A stretch of DNA of 64,000 nt from Rhypophila decipiens (lineage: Eukaryota > Ascomycota > Sordariomycetes > Sordariales > Naviculisporaceae), in assembly GCA_033297075.1 (NCBI GenBank), contig MU858045.1:372001-436000 (forward strand). The letters are read 5' to 3'. Below the pieces are notes generated by a model. The model had not been told where the DNA came from and ran no database searches. It saw only the letters and a program-made list of their open reading frames with translations. This document shows positions 1 to 10,458 of this stretch, in pieces. Positions within the stretch are counted from its first letter, which is position 1; each line of letters opens with the position of its first letter. A program made the position numbers and the translations under genes.

Positions 1-24
1 TACATTCTATCCTGATCAGTTTCA

Positions 25-1561
25 TCAAGGAATAGGCACAACCCCAACAACACTCCAACCCCCAAACTCCGACAGCTTCGCCTCCTGTACCAATCCCCCA
101 CGAACAAAATAACACCGCATATTGTCTTCCGACCCAACCTCTAATAATATAGGCCCCCCCGATGGACCAGCAGGTGAACTCGCCAGCGTCAAACAAGCAA
201 GACTACTATCGGTATCAACCCCCTTCAACTGCTCAGGCTGAACAATTGTCCAAACAGGTACCCCAGTCGACATATCCGTATAAAGCACATTGATATTATC
301 CTCCTCGTCGATGTAAAGCACATAGGTATTCACCCACGACTCTGCATCATCCCTCGCGACCGAGAAAGCCGCCAGCTGTGCCCGTCTAGGTAGCGTAATC
401 GTTGGAATGTCAAGATCCCAAGAGAGCGAGTAATTCTCAAACAGTTCCCTCGCCGTCGCCAGACTAGGAACCTCAACGGCCAGAGTACCCCCCTCAATCT
501 GCTGATAAAAAGCTGCGTAACCCCCCTCAACAGCCATGGCACTGAAGTTCGTGGATAATGGCACGATGGCGAGGCTGGACCCGGCCTGGGCAGTGGCGTT
601 TAATCGATTTCTATCCCACACTGGGTTCGGCCCAAAATCGCCTCCTAGCCGGTCCCGGACGTGCACTAGTGTGCCGTCCGAGTCTTGCTGGATGATCCAC
701 GGCCAGTAAGAGGCTAGACTGCTGTTTAGGCCGGTGAAGAATTTGAGGCTGTTGACCGAGTCTTCGACAAATTTGATGTCGCCGGGGTTTTGGTCGTTGT
801 AGTTTGTTCCTAGGAAGCGGGATTGTTTGCCTGTGTAGAATATTTCTATTTGGGGCTGGGGAAAGAATCTGTTAGTCTAGCGGCTAGGGGGCGAGGGACG
901 ATAGTGAGTGACGTACCCTGAAATAATCCTGGAACATGAGGATTGTAGCTGTGATTTTGGTATCAGGTTTGGGATAGGCGTTAAAAGACATGGGAGCTTC
1001 CCATGAGCCGTTGACCCCGGGGGATTTCATCAGGCGAAGTTCGTCCTGTGGAGTCTGGAAAGTGAGGTACTTCTCAACATGCCCGTCCATGTTTCTCCAG
1101 CCGGTGACGCTCAGAGAGGAGCCCTGGCGGAGAGTTTTCGGTCTTGGAATATCAGTACTTGTTGAGTTGGAGTTGGTGGAATTTCCTGCTCCTCCTGTGC
1201 CAGCCCCTCCAGTGCCAGGCCCTCCAGCAGGTTTCGGCCCGGCCTCTGTCACTGCTGGCGAGGTTGATTTGCTCGCTTTACTGCCCAACACGCCGCCCAG
1301 GACAGCTGCCAGGATCACCATCAGTACGACGAGCGTGCCAATAATCCAGAGTAATCGCTTTCGGCTTGTCGATTTCTTTTTCGGCGTGGTATCTAGAACT
1401 TCGGGTGCGGAGCCATATTGTGTCTGATGGTAACGGACGGCTTCCTTGTCATAATGAGGGACGGCCTCCTTGTCCGGGCTGTCGAGGTCGGGGCCCTTCC
1501 ATACTTCCAGTGATGGCTGCACATTGCGGTAGGCAACCTCGAGTCCTGGTTGTTCAGGCAT
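25..1561 (-). CDS. Type II membrane protein with a lectin-like (fucose-lectin/beta-propeller type) ectodomain
   Basis: Two exons on the minus strand, 1561-917 and 855-25. The 61-bp intron (donor GTACGT, acceptor CCCCAG) is phase 0 and gives 491 aa. Residues 1-68 are hydrophilic, with a short DKEAV duplication and a KKK..RKR basic cluster. Residues 70-93 are one strongly hydrophobic membrane span, followed by a Gly/Ser/Thr/Asn-rich linker (about 100-140) with N-x-S/T sites. The remainder is beta-rich, with repeated aromatic/Trp-containing blades. This layout (cytosolic tail, single anchor, low-complexity stalk, propeller ectodomain) is common in ascomycete proteins assigned to the fucose-specific lectin superfamily. 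I infer that family from architecture only and identified no sugar-binding residues. The start is the first ATG of the frame. The stop lies 24 bases from the window edge, so the gene is complete. Confidence 0.68.
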
Positions 1562-2636
1562 CGTGAGTCATGGAGAAGCCAACTTGGGTACGAGCGAGGT
1601 GTTGTCAACAACACATAGCCGGTTCACGCGGGAGCAACAAGGAAAAGTGGACGCTGGTTAACGACGTGGAGAGAGCAGTCTTGCAAGTGATGGGTCTTTC
1701 TTGTCTGCTGTGCCATTCATCAACAAGGCCACGGCAGCAATGGACCAAGGGGTCCCGTCCATTCCTTCGTGCCCGCCCGTGGGTTGAAGCTGGAAACAAG
1801 CATAATGCAACATGGAACGAGGACCATTAGATCATGGATACGGCTCCTCTTGTGGTCGTGGTTGGAGGCCGATTTGATCAAAGACGAGTACTGGTGTAAC
1901 CGTCGATGGGTAGAAAGATGAGCGGTTACAACCAAATGTTTAGCGAACCAATAAGACAGCTCCTCTCACCTGAAATTAATGTTTTGGAGTATGTGCTGTG
2001 CCCCTTTTACACAAGGCGGCCGCTTCATCCGGGCTGTGGCCGCTTTGATGATGGCCACTCGAACAACCCATTGGTATGGAGAAAAGCTTCTTCACAGAAC
2101 TCTGGCAATCGAATTGATTCATCGACTAGTTTTCCCAACTCTTGTCGATTCGTCCATGAAATATTTCGACCATACTGGAAGGAGAGTGCGCAAGTAAACG
2201 CAGCCGCAACATGGCCAAGTTGGAACTTTGTTGATAAAACGTGTGATCATCATTTGTATATTAGTCGAAATCATTGGATGGGAACTTGTGCAGGTCCTTT
2301 GGTATTATTCGCCGCCCCCCTTTATGCCCCATCGTAAACCAGAAACGCCTCCCTATGCCGGCCCTTGTTGGAGCTTCTTCCCATCCGGATTATTATACAG
2401 TTAATTCCAACGGGCCTAAATCGACGGCGTATTGAAACTGAATATCGCGGGCTTTTTCGGTGTGGTGCTACAGAGTTGAGATGATGCCATGTACAGTTGT
2501 GTCCGAGTCCTGGGAAGAAACGACTGTCCAGCACTTTTGCAATGTTTGAAGGACATCCCAGACTCGTCGCAGGTTGTCGTCCTCCTCATCGACTGGTAGG
2601 TTTCGTGAGAAAAGTGCCATTCTTCAGTAAATTGTT
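1562..2636. other. Intergenic region without a supported gene
   Basis: This stretch separates the starts of the lectin-like gene and the stop of mL53. Several ORFs of 60-143 codons overlap here on both strands. None shows family motifs, consistent codon use or plausible splice partners. It presumably carries the promoter of the lectin-like gene and the 3' end of mL53. Confidence 0.6.
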
Positions 2637-2985
2637 TTACTCGAGGTCGGCAGCCTTTTGCAGCTGGCGCGAGTGTCGGTCCACCTCCTCCACTATGCTC
2701 TTGATGCCCATGGATTCGACGTCGAGGTTCATCTCCTTTCCATCCTCTGTTTTTGTGTCAGTAGCCGTTGCTGTAATCCGCACAAGTCCATGTGGATAAC
2801 GCACTGAACTTGATGTACAAGGAGCTGGCCTCGGTTGAAGCTTTTGGCAGTAATTGGGTCTGAATCATCATTCCATCCGCCCGCGCCGTCGGGGGCAAGT
2901 TGGAGAGAAAGAGTCGAGCTGATCTGGTTCGGGCATTAAACGGGTTGAACTTCATTCTGACCTCGGTGATGAAGCGGGATATCAT
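2637..2985 (-). CDS. MRPL44: Mitochondrial large-subunit ribosomal protein mL53 (yeast MRPL44 type)
   Basis: Two exons, 2985-2805 and 2746-2637, encode 96 aa. The 58-bp intron has donor GTGCGT, branch TACTGAC and acceptor ACAG. It is phase 1 and restores one clean frame to a TAA stop. The N-terminus (MISRFITEVRMKFNPFN) and the block RTRSARLFLSNLPP match the signature of the fungal mL53/MRPL44 family, whose yeast member is about 98 aa. Exon 2 supplies KDGKEMNLD and VEEVDRHSRQLQKA. The protein is a structural component of the mitochondrial ribosome large subunit. The ATG at 2985 is preferred over an upstream in-frame start because family members begin just ahead of the KFNPF motif. Its start faces that of Sec20, so the 433-bp gap is a shared promoter. 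Without the intron only a chance-looking 91-codon ORF is visible, so the gene is easy to miss. Confidence 0.85.
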
Positions 2986-3418
2986 TTTGGCCGGTCGTGC
3001 GGTGTTGGTGGTCGGGATCGGGATCGGTCTCAAATTGGCATGTAATTCAGCAATTGGCTAGTTTAATAGCTTCCAAAGCTGTCGGTGTGGTATATGTGGT
3101 GGCTTTTGGTCGTGGGAAGCTCTCGCAGCTCCAAGTAATGGTCGTGTCGATACGCGAACTGGAAAATTATGGCAAGGATGCGAGTCTGGCGATGCCAAAG
3201 GTTTGCGACGGGACGGAGCGGCAGCTAAAAACGGAACCAGGTCCGGGGACAGGCTGGCTGCCGGACTTCAGCTTGAAAACGGAGCCCCGTTTTGCATCAC
3301 GTGCGCTCCATCTTCCGTTCCAGACTTTCAGTTCCTGAATGACGTTGCAGCTTGGTGCTGTAAATTCAGGACACTTTTCTACCATGAATTCCTAAGAAAC
3401 ACCACTACACCACCAACC
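2986..3418. promoter_or_regulatory. Shared divergent promoter of mL53 and SEC20
   Basis: The start codons of mL53 (-) and Sec20 (+) are 433 bp apart with no gene between. Two ATTGG motifs, which read CCAAT on the mL53 coding strand, lie at 3034-3038 and 3053-3057, about 50-70 bp upstream of the mL53 ATG. That is a usual place for a Hap-complex CCAAT box, but function is inferred from position and sequence only. Confidence 0.5.
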
Positions 3419-4849
3419 ATGTCCAAAATGTCATCCTTTGAGAAAATCCAGGACCGGCTCACCGCCCTCCAAGAAACTACCAACCAGGTCAAAGAACTCA
3501 TCCAGCAACTAGCAACCGTCAAGTTCCAACCGGGATCAGTACCCCTACCGAAATCCATCAGCAGCTCAACCACGCTCAACGACGACGAAGACGACGCGGA
3601 CGAGAATAATGTCGCTACCGAGCTCACCACAGAAATCAGCCAGCGACTGCGCGAAGAAGAAGAAGAGCTAGAACTCCTACAAGAAGAGGTCATCGACATG
3701 CCCTCGGCCAGCCCAGGGAGCGACGCACACCACCGCAAGATGAGGTTAAACGAAGGCGTCCAGCGGTTAGAGTCCGAGATCAAATCATGTCACTCTTCCT
3801 TTCGAAAAGCACAACTCAGCGCGCGAAACAACCTCCTCGCAGCGCAGCGACTCGAGCGCCAGCTCCTCCTTTCCGCCCTGAGCCCACCCCAGCCAGCTTC
3901 ACCTGCCTTATCAGGGAGGTCCTCCCCAACCACAGCGACAGCAACGGCAGCCGCTCCGACCTCCCCAACATCAATTCCCTCCCCAAACCTATTCAAATCC
4001 CACCTCCGCCGACACAAATCCACAAAACCCAATAAAGAAAACAACGTCGTCAACGCCTCAACAGACGTGACCGAGGCCCTACGCCGCACCCACAACCTCA
4101 TAACCGGCGAGCTCGAAAAATCCGCATTTGCGCGCCAGACCCTCGCCGAATCGACAGAGGCCCTCAAGGAACTAAACAAAAACTACGAGGGTATCGATTC
4201 TTTACTCTCCAAGTCGAGGACTTTGGTGGGGACCTTGCTGAAATCCCAAAAGAGCGATACCTGGTATTTACAGACTGCGTTTTACATATTACTCTGCACG
4301 CTCTGTTGGTTGGTTTTTAGGCGGTTCTTGTATGGCCCGCTTTGGTGGATTGTTTGGTTTCCCCTGAGGAGTGCGTTTAGGACGGGCAAGTTGGTTTCGA
4401 ATAGTATTGGGACTGGCACTGTTCAGGAGTCTGCGGGCGGGGCGAGGATGGAGATTGTTGGTAGTGATGGGGAGGGATATCGTGTTGTTGGGGTGGGACA
4501 GGAGGGGGCTGTTCCGACTGTTGTTGTTGGCGAAAAGAAAAAACAACAGCAGAAGGAGGGGGGAGACGAAGAAGAGGAAGAGTCGTTGGTTGATAAGGTT
4601 GGGAGGATTATTGAAGATAATTTGAAGGATGGGGATGAGCTCGAACTCGAGGGAATCAGGAATGAGAATGAAAGTGATGACCTTGGTGGTGAGGGTAAAG
4701 AAGGCAGCGAGGAGAAACCTCAGGGTGGTAACCCGATGAAGAGGATGTGGGAGGAACATTTCGAGAGAGCTGATGAACAGCAGCAGCAGCCGGTTGTGGA
4801 TCCTGACGCTGAGGCAGGACAGCCCGGGAGGGTTAGGGATGAGTTGTGA
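3419..4849 (+). CDS. SEC20: Sec20-type SNARE with C-terminal RDEL
   Basis: Single exon, 476 aa. An in-frame start at 3203 is possible, but the ATG at 3419 (MSKMSSFEKIQDRL) gives the compact N-terminal helix expected of the family. Residues 5-35 and 66-95 are helical and acidic/coiled, 105-150 is another coiled region, and 155-205 is a Ser/Pro/Thr-rich linker. Residues 216-280 form the Sec20/BNIP1-type SNARE helix (THNLITGELEKSAFARQTLAES, then a LLSKSRTLVGTLLKSQKSDTW stretch). Residues 283-302 form the membrane anchor. An unusually long acidic tail of about 165 residues follows and ends in RDEL. Yeast Sec20 is an ER t-SNARE for retrograde Golgi-to-ER vesicles and ends in the HDEL retrieval signal, so the RDEL end is a meaningful match and implies a lumenal tail. 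The gene converges on palF. Confidence 0.88.
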   Translation: MSKMSSFEKIQDRLTALQETTNQVKELIQQLATVKFQPGSVPLPKSISSSTTLNDDEDDADENNVATELTTEISQRLREEEEELELLQEEVIDMPSASPGSDAHHRKMRLNEGVQRLESEIKSCHSSFRKAQLSARNNLLAAQRLERQLLLSALSPPQPASPALSGRSSPTTATATAAAPTSPTSIPSPNLFKSHLRRHKSTKPNKENNVVNASTDVTEALRRTHNLITGELEKSAFARQTLAESTEALKELNKNYEGIDSLLSKSRTLVGTLLKSQKSDTWYLQTAFYILLCTLCWLVFRRFLYGPLWWIVWFPLRSAFRTGKLVSNSIGTGTVQESAGGARMEIVGSDGEGYRVVGVGQEGAVPTVVVGEKKKQQQKEGGDEEEEESLVDKVGRIIEDNLKDGDELELEGIRNENESDDLGGEGKEGSEEKPQGGNPMKRMWEEHFERADEQQQQPVVDPDAEAGQPGRVRDEL

Positions 4850-5478
4850 TTATCCTCATATTTCTCCTTGTTCCCAATTCTACCTGAATCATGGCACATT
4901 TATATATACCACCTACCTACCTACGTACCTAAACCTGGATATCGTGTAGTCTAGATTTACATTGTTCGCATTTGACACATTTCACGCGCTGTGTGTGTTG
5001 GATCATGTAACGAAATGGCCCACTTGGTGAGTAGGTACCAGCCGCCGTCCACGAGACATTCAACTCGAAGCTACCTATAACGCAGCACTCTCGGAGTAAG
5101 AAGTGGGATCTAGGAAGAGCATGTATCGCTTCCCATCTCTATCTACCTTGCAAGACTCAAGTCAATCCAGCTTTGAACTCTGTACTAGGTACTATTTTAT
5201 TGAATCAGATTGATTGCTTACAGTCCCAAGTATATTAGCCAAACGACTACTGTAGAAACGGAGGTATCATAGAACAGACCAGAACATCAAGAGCAAAGAG
5301 AATCAGATGAGAGAGAGAAACGAGAACTGAATCAAGCAAATACTTCATATCCGAACCATCCATTTTAATTATCCGAAACCCTGCCCAACCAACCAGCTTA
5401 ATAGCATAGAGGTATATCCCATTCTTAAGTAAAATCTTAATCGTAACAGCTATACACGCATTGAGACAAGACATGTCC
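4850..5478. other. Convergent 3' spacer between SEC20 and palF
   Basis: 629 bp between two stop codons. It contains a short ACCTACCTACCTACGTACCT run near 4911-4930 and no ORF with family features. It presumably holds both 3' untranslated regions and the poly(A) signals. Confidence 0.6.
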
Positions 5479-8132
5479 TCATCTTTCATACCTCGGGAGC
5501 GGCTCGATCCCTCCATGTCCCCCGGCGGCTGAAGGCTCACCGACTACGCCACCACCACCCAAGGCCGACGACGACGGACCCCCATTCGCAGTGGGGCTAG
5601 CAGTAGCATACGTGTAATGCGTCCCATAGTCCGCCTCGTCATCATCTACCAACACTGGAGCAGATGGCTCAAACGGCGTGGTTGTGACCTCCAGGGCGGT
5701 CGGCACAGTTGCCGCCGCAGCAGAACTGGTACCCACCCCGGCGTCGTCATCATCTTCCGGGAACTCAGGAGGCGCGCTAGCCTCGGCAAGTAGCCTCCGA
5801 CGCTCCAGTTCCTGTTTGTCTTCCGTCGCTGGTGACATAGCTTCCCGCCCTGGTGAGCAAGCTTCATCCAGGGCGGGCGGTGTTGATGGGATATCTAAAG
5901 GCGGTGCCGCGGGATACGATATAGACGACGGCCCTAATCCTGTCTCTGCAAGCTCGGGCGGTGGCGCGCTCGGAGTAAAATGGGCTCCATTCGTCAACGG
6001 AAGCGCAGGCTCGCTGGGCCCAGCCACGCCACTTGGCTCATCAGGCTGGCTCGGGAGTAAACGTTGCTCCGCCCGCCGGACACGTTCTTTTTCTGTAAGG
6101 TTCTGCTCGTCGGGTATTTCTGGTGGCGGCACATAATGGGGAGCTGATATTTGAGGTGGAGGCGGGGGCGGTGGCTGAGAAGGTGCCGGATTCCAATACG
6201 GATATTGTCGAGGAGGATGTTGTTGTTGTTGAGGATAAGCTGCGTAATCATGCTGATGGATGTATCCCGTCTGTGGGTATCCTTCGTCTTCAGGGGGTTC
6301 GTCATATGGCCCCTTGTCATAATTGCCCCCGCCAGACAACCTTGGCTCAGCCGCGGCCGGTTGCGACCTGATGGAGGGAACGAGTTTCGATAGGCTCTTC
6401 CCCCGTAAGCGGCTGCTATCCAGAGTGCCGACGACAACCTCGTCGACGATCGATATCACCCCTTTCTCCCGCCGCAGCCTGTCGGTGTCGATGATACTGG
6501 TACCCCAAGACGCCAACGAAGCAACTCCTCCTTCGTAGGGATTATTGACCGGCCCAACCGGCGCCGTCGTCGCGCCGATTCTTGGCCCGGACGTCTTCCC
6601 CCGCTGCAACTGGTTAGCAAGTTTCCCACCGAGATCGACAATGACCTCGATCTGGTATTTGAACGAGATCATTTCTCCGGGTACGCCCTTGATAGTGGGG
6701 AATGCATCCTCTGGCACTCTGACGGATGTGGTGACGCTAGCTGACAGCGTGGCGGGGTCAATGATGAGAGGAGAGAAAGCTTGTGACAAGTCTTTCCGGA
6801 AAACACTGCATGTACCCGCCGAAGACAAGGAGAGACCCCCGAGGCCGGTTTTGGACTTTGGGTACAACTCTTCCTTCTCCATTCTCCTGGCGTCCTCTTT
6901 TGAGAGGTTTCTAAAAAGCAGCGGTGAAGGCGCAGAATCAATGCGCCCTTGTCTGTATAGCGTTACTATAACGCCATGCATGCTTTTTATCCTCTTGATG
7001 TGCTGCACCGACACCTTGACCGAGATGATATCGCCCGCTATGCAGCCGCCTTTCAACACCTCAATCGTTGCCGTTATCGTTCGAGCTTCGACCACATGCC
7101 TCCTTTTCCCGGCATTGGAATACACTACATGAATGGGATCGTCAGGTCTGCTTCGTCCTGTGCTTACACTAGCTGCGCTGTCGCCGCTGACACTTCTGAT
7201 GTCGCTCTGTAATGGCGTCTCAATCTGGCTCGGGCTCCGTGCATGGTTGCTAGATGGGTCATGACCCATGTCCTCGCCAATAACGGACAGGGAGCCCTCG
7301 GTGGAATTCTCGTTCGCCCGTGTCGAGTCCAGATCGGAGGCTGGCTCTGGCGTCTCAGAGGTCGCAGATCGGTTTTCTACGCCCGGTGCTTTCTTCTTTT
7401 TGCTTCGTTTTGATATTGGTTCGAGATATATCGTGTGTGGGCGTGGGGGGCTTAGTGAGCCGACGTCGACTTTGTCTACGAGGTAGATCTTGGTTTCGCA
7501 GCTTGTTGTTGGCGATATAGAGGTTGGACGGGTCAGAGTCGCTGTGATCAAGTAGGATATGGTGCCCCGCTCAAACTGTCCAGGTAATTAGTCAGTCAAT
7601 TCGTGACAGACAGACTTGCATCAGCACCTACGTCTATGCTGCTCGGGAGACCCTTGGAAGGAAAAAGGAGATCGAAATTGAACTCGTATCTGCCAATCTC
7701 GAGTCGGCCATCAGAGCTCAGAACCTGCTCGTCCTGAAACAGCGACGCGTAGCCGCCTTGGTATCTTGGACGCGCGCCTTTGGTGGGAATCTCGGCAGGG
7801 TTGACGACGGGATCGTTGAGGGAGAGACTTGGGCCCTTGGAGACGCGTACGTAGCCATGCAGAGCGACGGTGAGGTGGGTGATGCGGACTGGCTTGACGA
7901 CGGTCAATATCACTGCACCCTGGACGTGGTCGCCGGCGCCGTATTTGCGGTGAGGTTCGGCGGGCCTGATGTAGAAGTCGGCGACATTGCGAGTGCGCGA
8001 CCGCAGAGGCAGTAGGCTGAGACGCGAGAGGAATGAGCGACCCGACGATGATTCCTCGACCGAAGTTCGTATTGATGCCGTGGCGGCAGGGGCAGCGGGA
8101 CTATTGTCGGCGGTTGTCCGAGAAGGACCCAT
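5479..8132 (-). CDS. palF: pH-response arrestin PalF/Rim8
   Basis: Two exons, 8132-7632 and 7575-5479, encode 865 aa. The 56-bp phase-0 intron (donor GTAGGT, branch CTGAC, acceptor GGACAG) joins LPSSID to FERGTISY, a junction conserved in PalF proteins. Residues about 45-215 form the arrestin N domain (SRTRNVADFYI, EPHRKYGAGDHVQGAVILTV, VRITHLTVALHGYV). About 330-500 is the arrestin C domain (GDIISVKVSVQHIKRIKSMHG). The rest is disordered and Pro-rich, with a PPPPPPP run. PalF acts at the plasma membrane or endosome in the Pal/Rim ambient-pH pathway: it binds the PalH sensor and links it to ESCRT and PacC processing. The protein ends EPLPRYER, and L860-Y863 (LPRY) fits the LPxY variant of a WW-domain ligand, which suggests recruitment of a Rsp5-type ubiquitin ligase (inference). 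The upstream region is rich in PacC-type sites. Confidence 0.92.
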
Positions 8133-10458
8133 CTATGCTTGTCGGCCGGCACGCAGCCCGGGATCGTGTTGGTGGCCAGTCGTGGAAAAGGAGACGGGGT
8201 TTATGTTATTGGCGTTGATTTCTCGACGAGGAAAAATCGCGTATAGCTGATGGGGGCGGTGGCAGCAGGATGGGCGATGGACGAGGATGATTGCCAGCCC
8301 AACGACGCCCTCCCATCCCAGGCGCAGCGGGCGTGTTCGATTGAGTCGGTGAGCGACGTGCGGTCGAAAACAGGCCGCACGACAAAAAAAAATGGCGATA
8401 TACGGGGTCCAGATACTATCAGACAATCGCAACGAGGGGCATTACACGATCTCAAAGCCAAGAGTTCATGAATGACGAGGGCTTCAGCTCATCGAGGTTG
8501 CATATGCCAAGGCCTGTCTGGCTGGATGCTTGGCTTTTGCCAAGAAGGGAGCAAGCAGCAGAGGTGTGGAGGAGGAAAAGGGAGGACGGGGGACTGGGAA
8601 CGCTGGGAGCACTGGCAGTTTCTGTCTGGGGGGAAGCGATGGGCGGAGAAAGGACCGGGCTGATTTTCTGGCACGGGGGTTGGCTGGCTGTCATCTTTTT
8701 TCTGCTTCTGGCGGGGTCGGGGGTGTTGCGACTTTGTTGGCGGTGGAAGAAGGGACCTGTCGATTTTAACTGGGGCGATTTGGGGAGGACCCAGCGGCAA
8801 CTGGAGACTTCCAATCCAGTGGGCAGACGCGGGAGAGCAAGAGCCACCGGGCGACCAGTGAGCTTGGCCGTGGAAACGCACTCCCTGCAGTCCTGGCATG
8901 CCTGGCATGGTCATTCCCAAAAAGCTTGACTCGACACTGCTGCAACAGACTGGGGCGACGATCTTGAAAAGGAGAGAGGAGAAAATGTCCCGGAGGATGA
9001 TGAGAAGCGTTGTGGAGGGTTAAGGTATGCTTTACGAATGCTTATTCTTGAGCTTAAAAGTCTAACGATGCTTGACGTTTGGTCCTTACCGCCTTTCAAC
9101 GGCGCACAGGTTGTGACCATTTGACAGCGCGCCGTTATTCTTTTCCTTTCTACGAAGTACCTACTTTTAAATACAGGGCTAGCTTACTACGCATGTCAAA
9201 AGATGAGCCCAATATCAATACTTTGCTTGACAAGCAAGTACCCTAGAAGTCTTGGTCATAGGTCTTGGTAATCAACATATGCGTACCGTATCCGTACACC
9301 GAATGTCTGCAGGGACCTTCCTCTGCAGCGCATAAGTTGTGTCTCTCTTTGTCGAATAAGACAACGGAGAGATCGCATCTCACAATAGCTTCAGCCATCA
9401 GCCTCATTGCCTGCGTGGCAGCCAGCTTCTTGGTGTTCCCCAGAAATCTTCAAAGGCAGGATCTGGATAGGGCTGCGGCGCCACCCTACTTGGCGGGCTT
9501 GGCGGTCCATCTCCCGAATCCCGCCAGTCGGTAAAAAAGATGGCGTTTCCCGCCGTTCCGTGGCATCCGAAGCCGGACTGTTGCTGGTGTTGCTCATCAT
9601 TTGTCAGGATCTTATCATATCCTAAAAGACAACTTCATGGTTTTGTTTTGCAACTAATTATTCAAGATGCAGAATAAAGGAGATGTGTCAGACAGGGAGC
9701 TGTTGTACATTCTCCCGGAGCGGCAACAGCCATCCTTGAAACGCAGTGGGAAAACATCAGCTCCCCTGTTTTGCAGCAACGACCCGACCACTGGTGAGAC
9801 TTGACCTCGTTTCTCGGATGGAGATCGGAACAGATGATGATTGTTTCGATCCTTCAGGCCATTCCCAGTCCAATATGGCAAGAGAAACAGGTATGGTCTT
9901 ATAGGTGGAAAATACGATTTGGGGGGGGTGGCGGTCTTAGAGTGTCAGGGGCTTCATACAACCCTAACCCTTATTTGTGACCTAAATCGAGGGGTCATCG
10001 TCACTTGCGGTCCAACTTGTGTGATCAAAGGACCCCCGAACCTAACATTGTCCGATTGTTCATTGTCAGGTACAAGACTCAGTGTGCGAGAAAGCTGCTT
10101 CCTTTATGGCGTACGTTGTGTTGTGAATGGATTTTGGGGTTTCCTTACAGCTCATCACCGTCCTCCACAGACCACACCGAGTGGCTGCTCTCCTTCCTCA
10201 CACCGCAAAGGGCCCTTTACTTGATTGGGTTGCCGCCAAGCCAAACGTGAATCCGATGGGGAAACTCAAGTCGCGGGTTTCTTGAAACAACAGCAACCTG
10301 TCTCTCACCTATTGTCCTTCGTCCTCTGTCATAATCATTGATCATCATCACCAACCATGATGGCACATGTCCGTCGTCGACGCTGCTACACGCTCAATAT
10401 ATACACATCTCACTCTTGACTCCCCACACCACATTAGCCCTATCAGCAAGCCGCCAAA
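8133..10458. other. Divergent intergenic region between palF and the F-box gene
   Basis: 2.3 kb without a supported gene. A 153-codon ORF at 8468-8929 (+) and overlapping antisense frames are Gly/Arg- and Pro/Ser-biased and look like chance frames. The palF-proximal half is GC-rich and carries most of the PacC-type hexamers listed separately. The F-box-proximal end has a CT-rich leader typical of fungal transcription starts. Confidence 0.6.
8457..8906. promoter_or_regulatory. Cluster of PacC-type GCCARG sites upstream of palF
   Basis: GCCAAG occurs at 8457-8462, 8506-8511 and 8539-8544 on the plus strand and at 8529-8534 and 8863-8868 on the minus strand. GCCAGG occurs on the minus strand at 8892-8897 and 8901-8906. 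The pair at 8529-8544 forms a perfect palindrome, CTTGGCTTTTGCCAAG. Four sites fall within 88 bp, about 325-410 bp upstream of the palF ATG. GCCARG is the known PacC core site; binding here is inferred. Confidence 0.5.

Noticed and set aside
3203..3418. 72-residue N-terminal extension of Sec20
   Set aside because: In frame, but it overlaps the shared promoter with mL53 and does not resemble the family's N-terminus. The ATG at 3419 fits better.
3790..4179. Antisense frames inside SEC20, palF, RCC1, the Rho GEF and the Zn2Cys6 gene (up to 253 codons)
   Set aside because: They mirror real coding sequence and have no family motif. Codon-driven shadow ORFs are expected in GC-balanced fungal genes.
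8468..8929. 153-codon frame upstream of palF
   Set aside because: Overlaps long antisense frames, has Gly/Arg bias from local GC skew and contains no domain. The region is better explained as the palF promoter.
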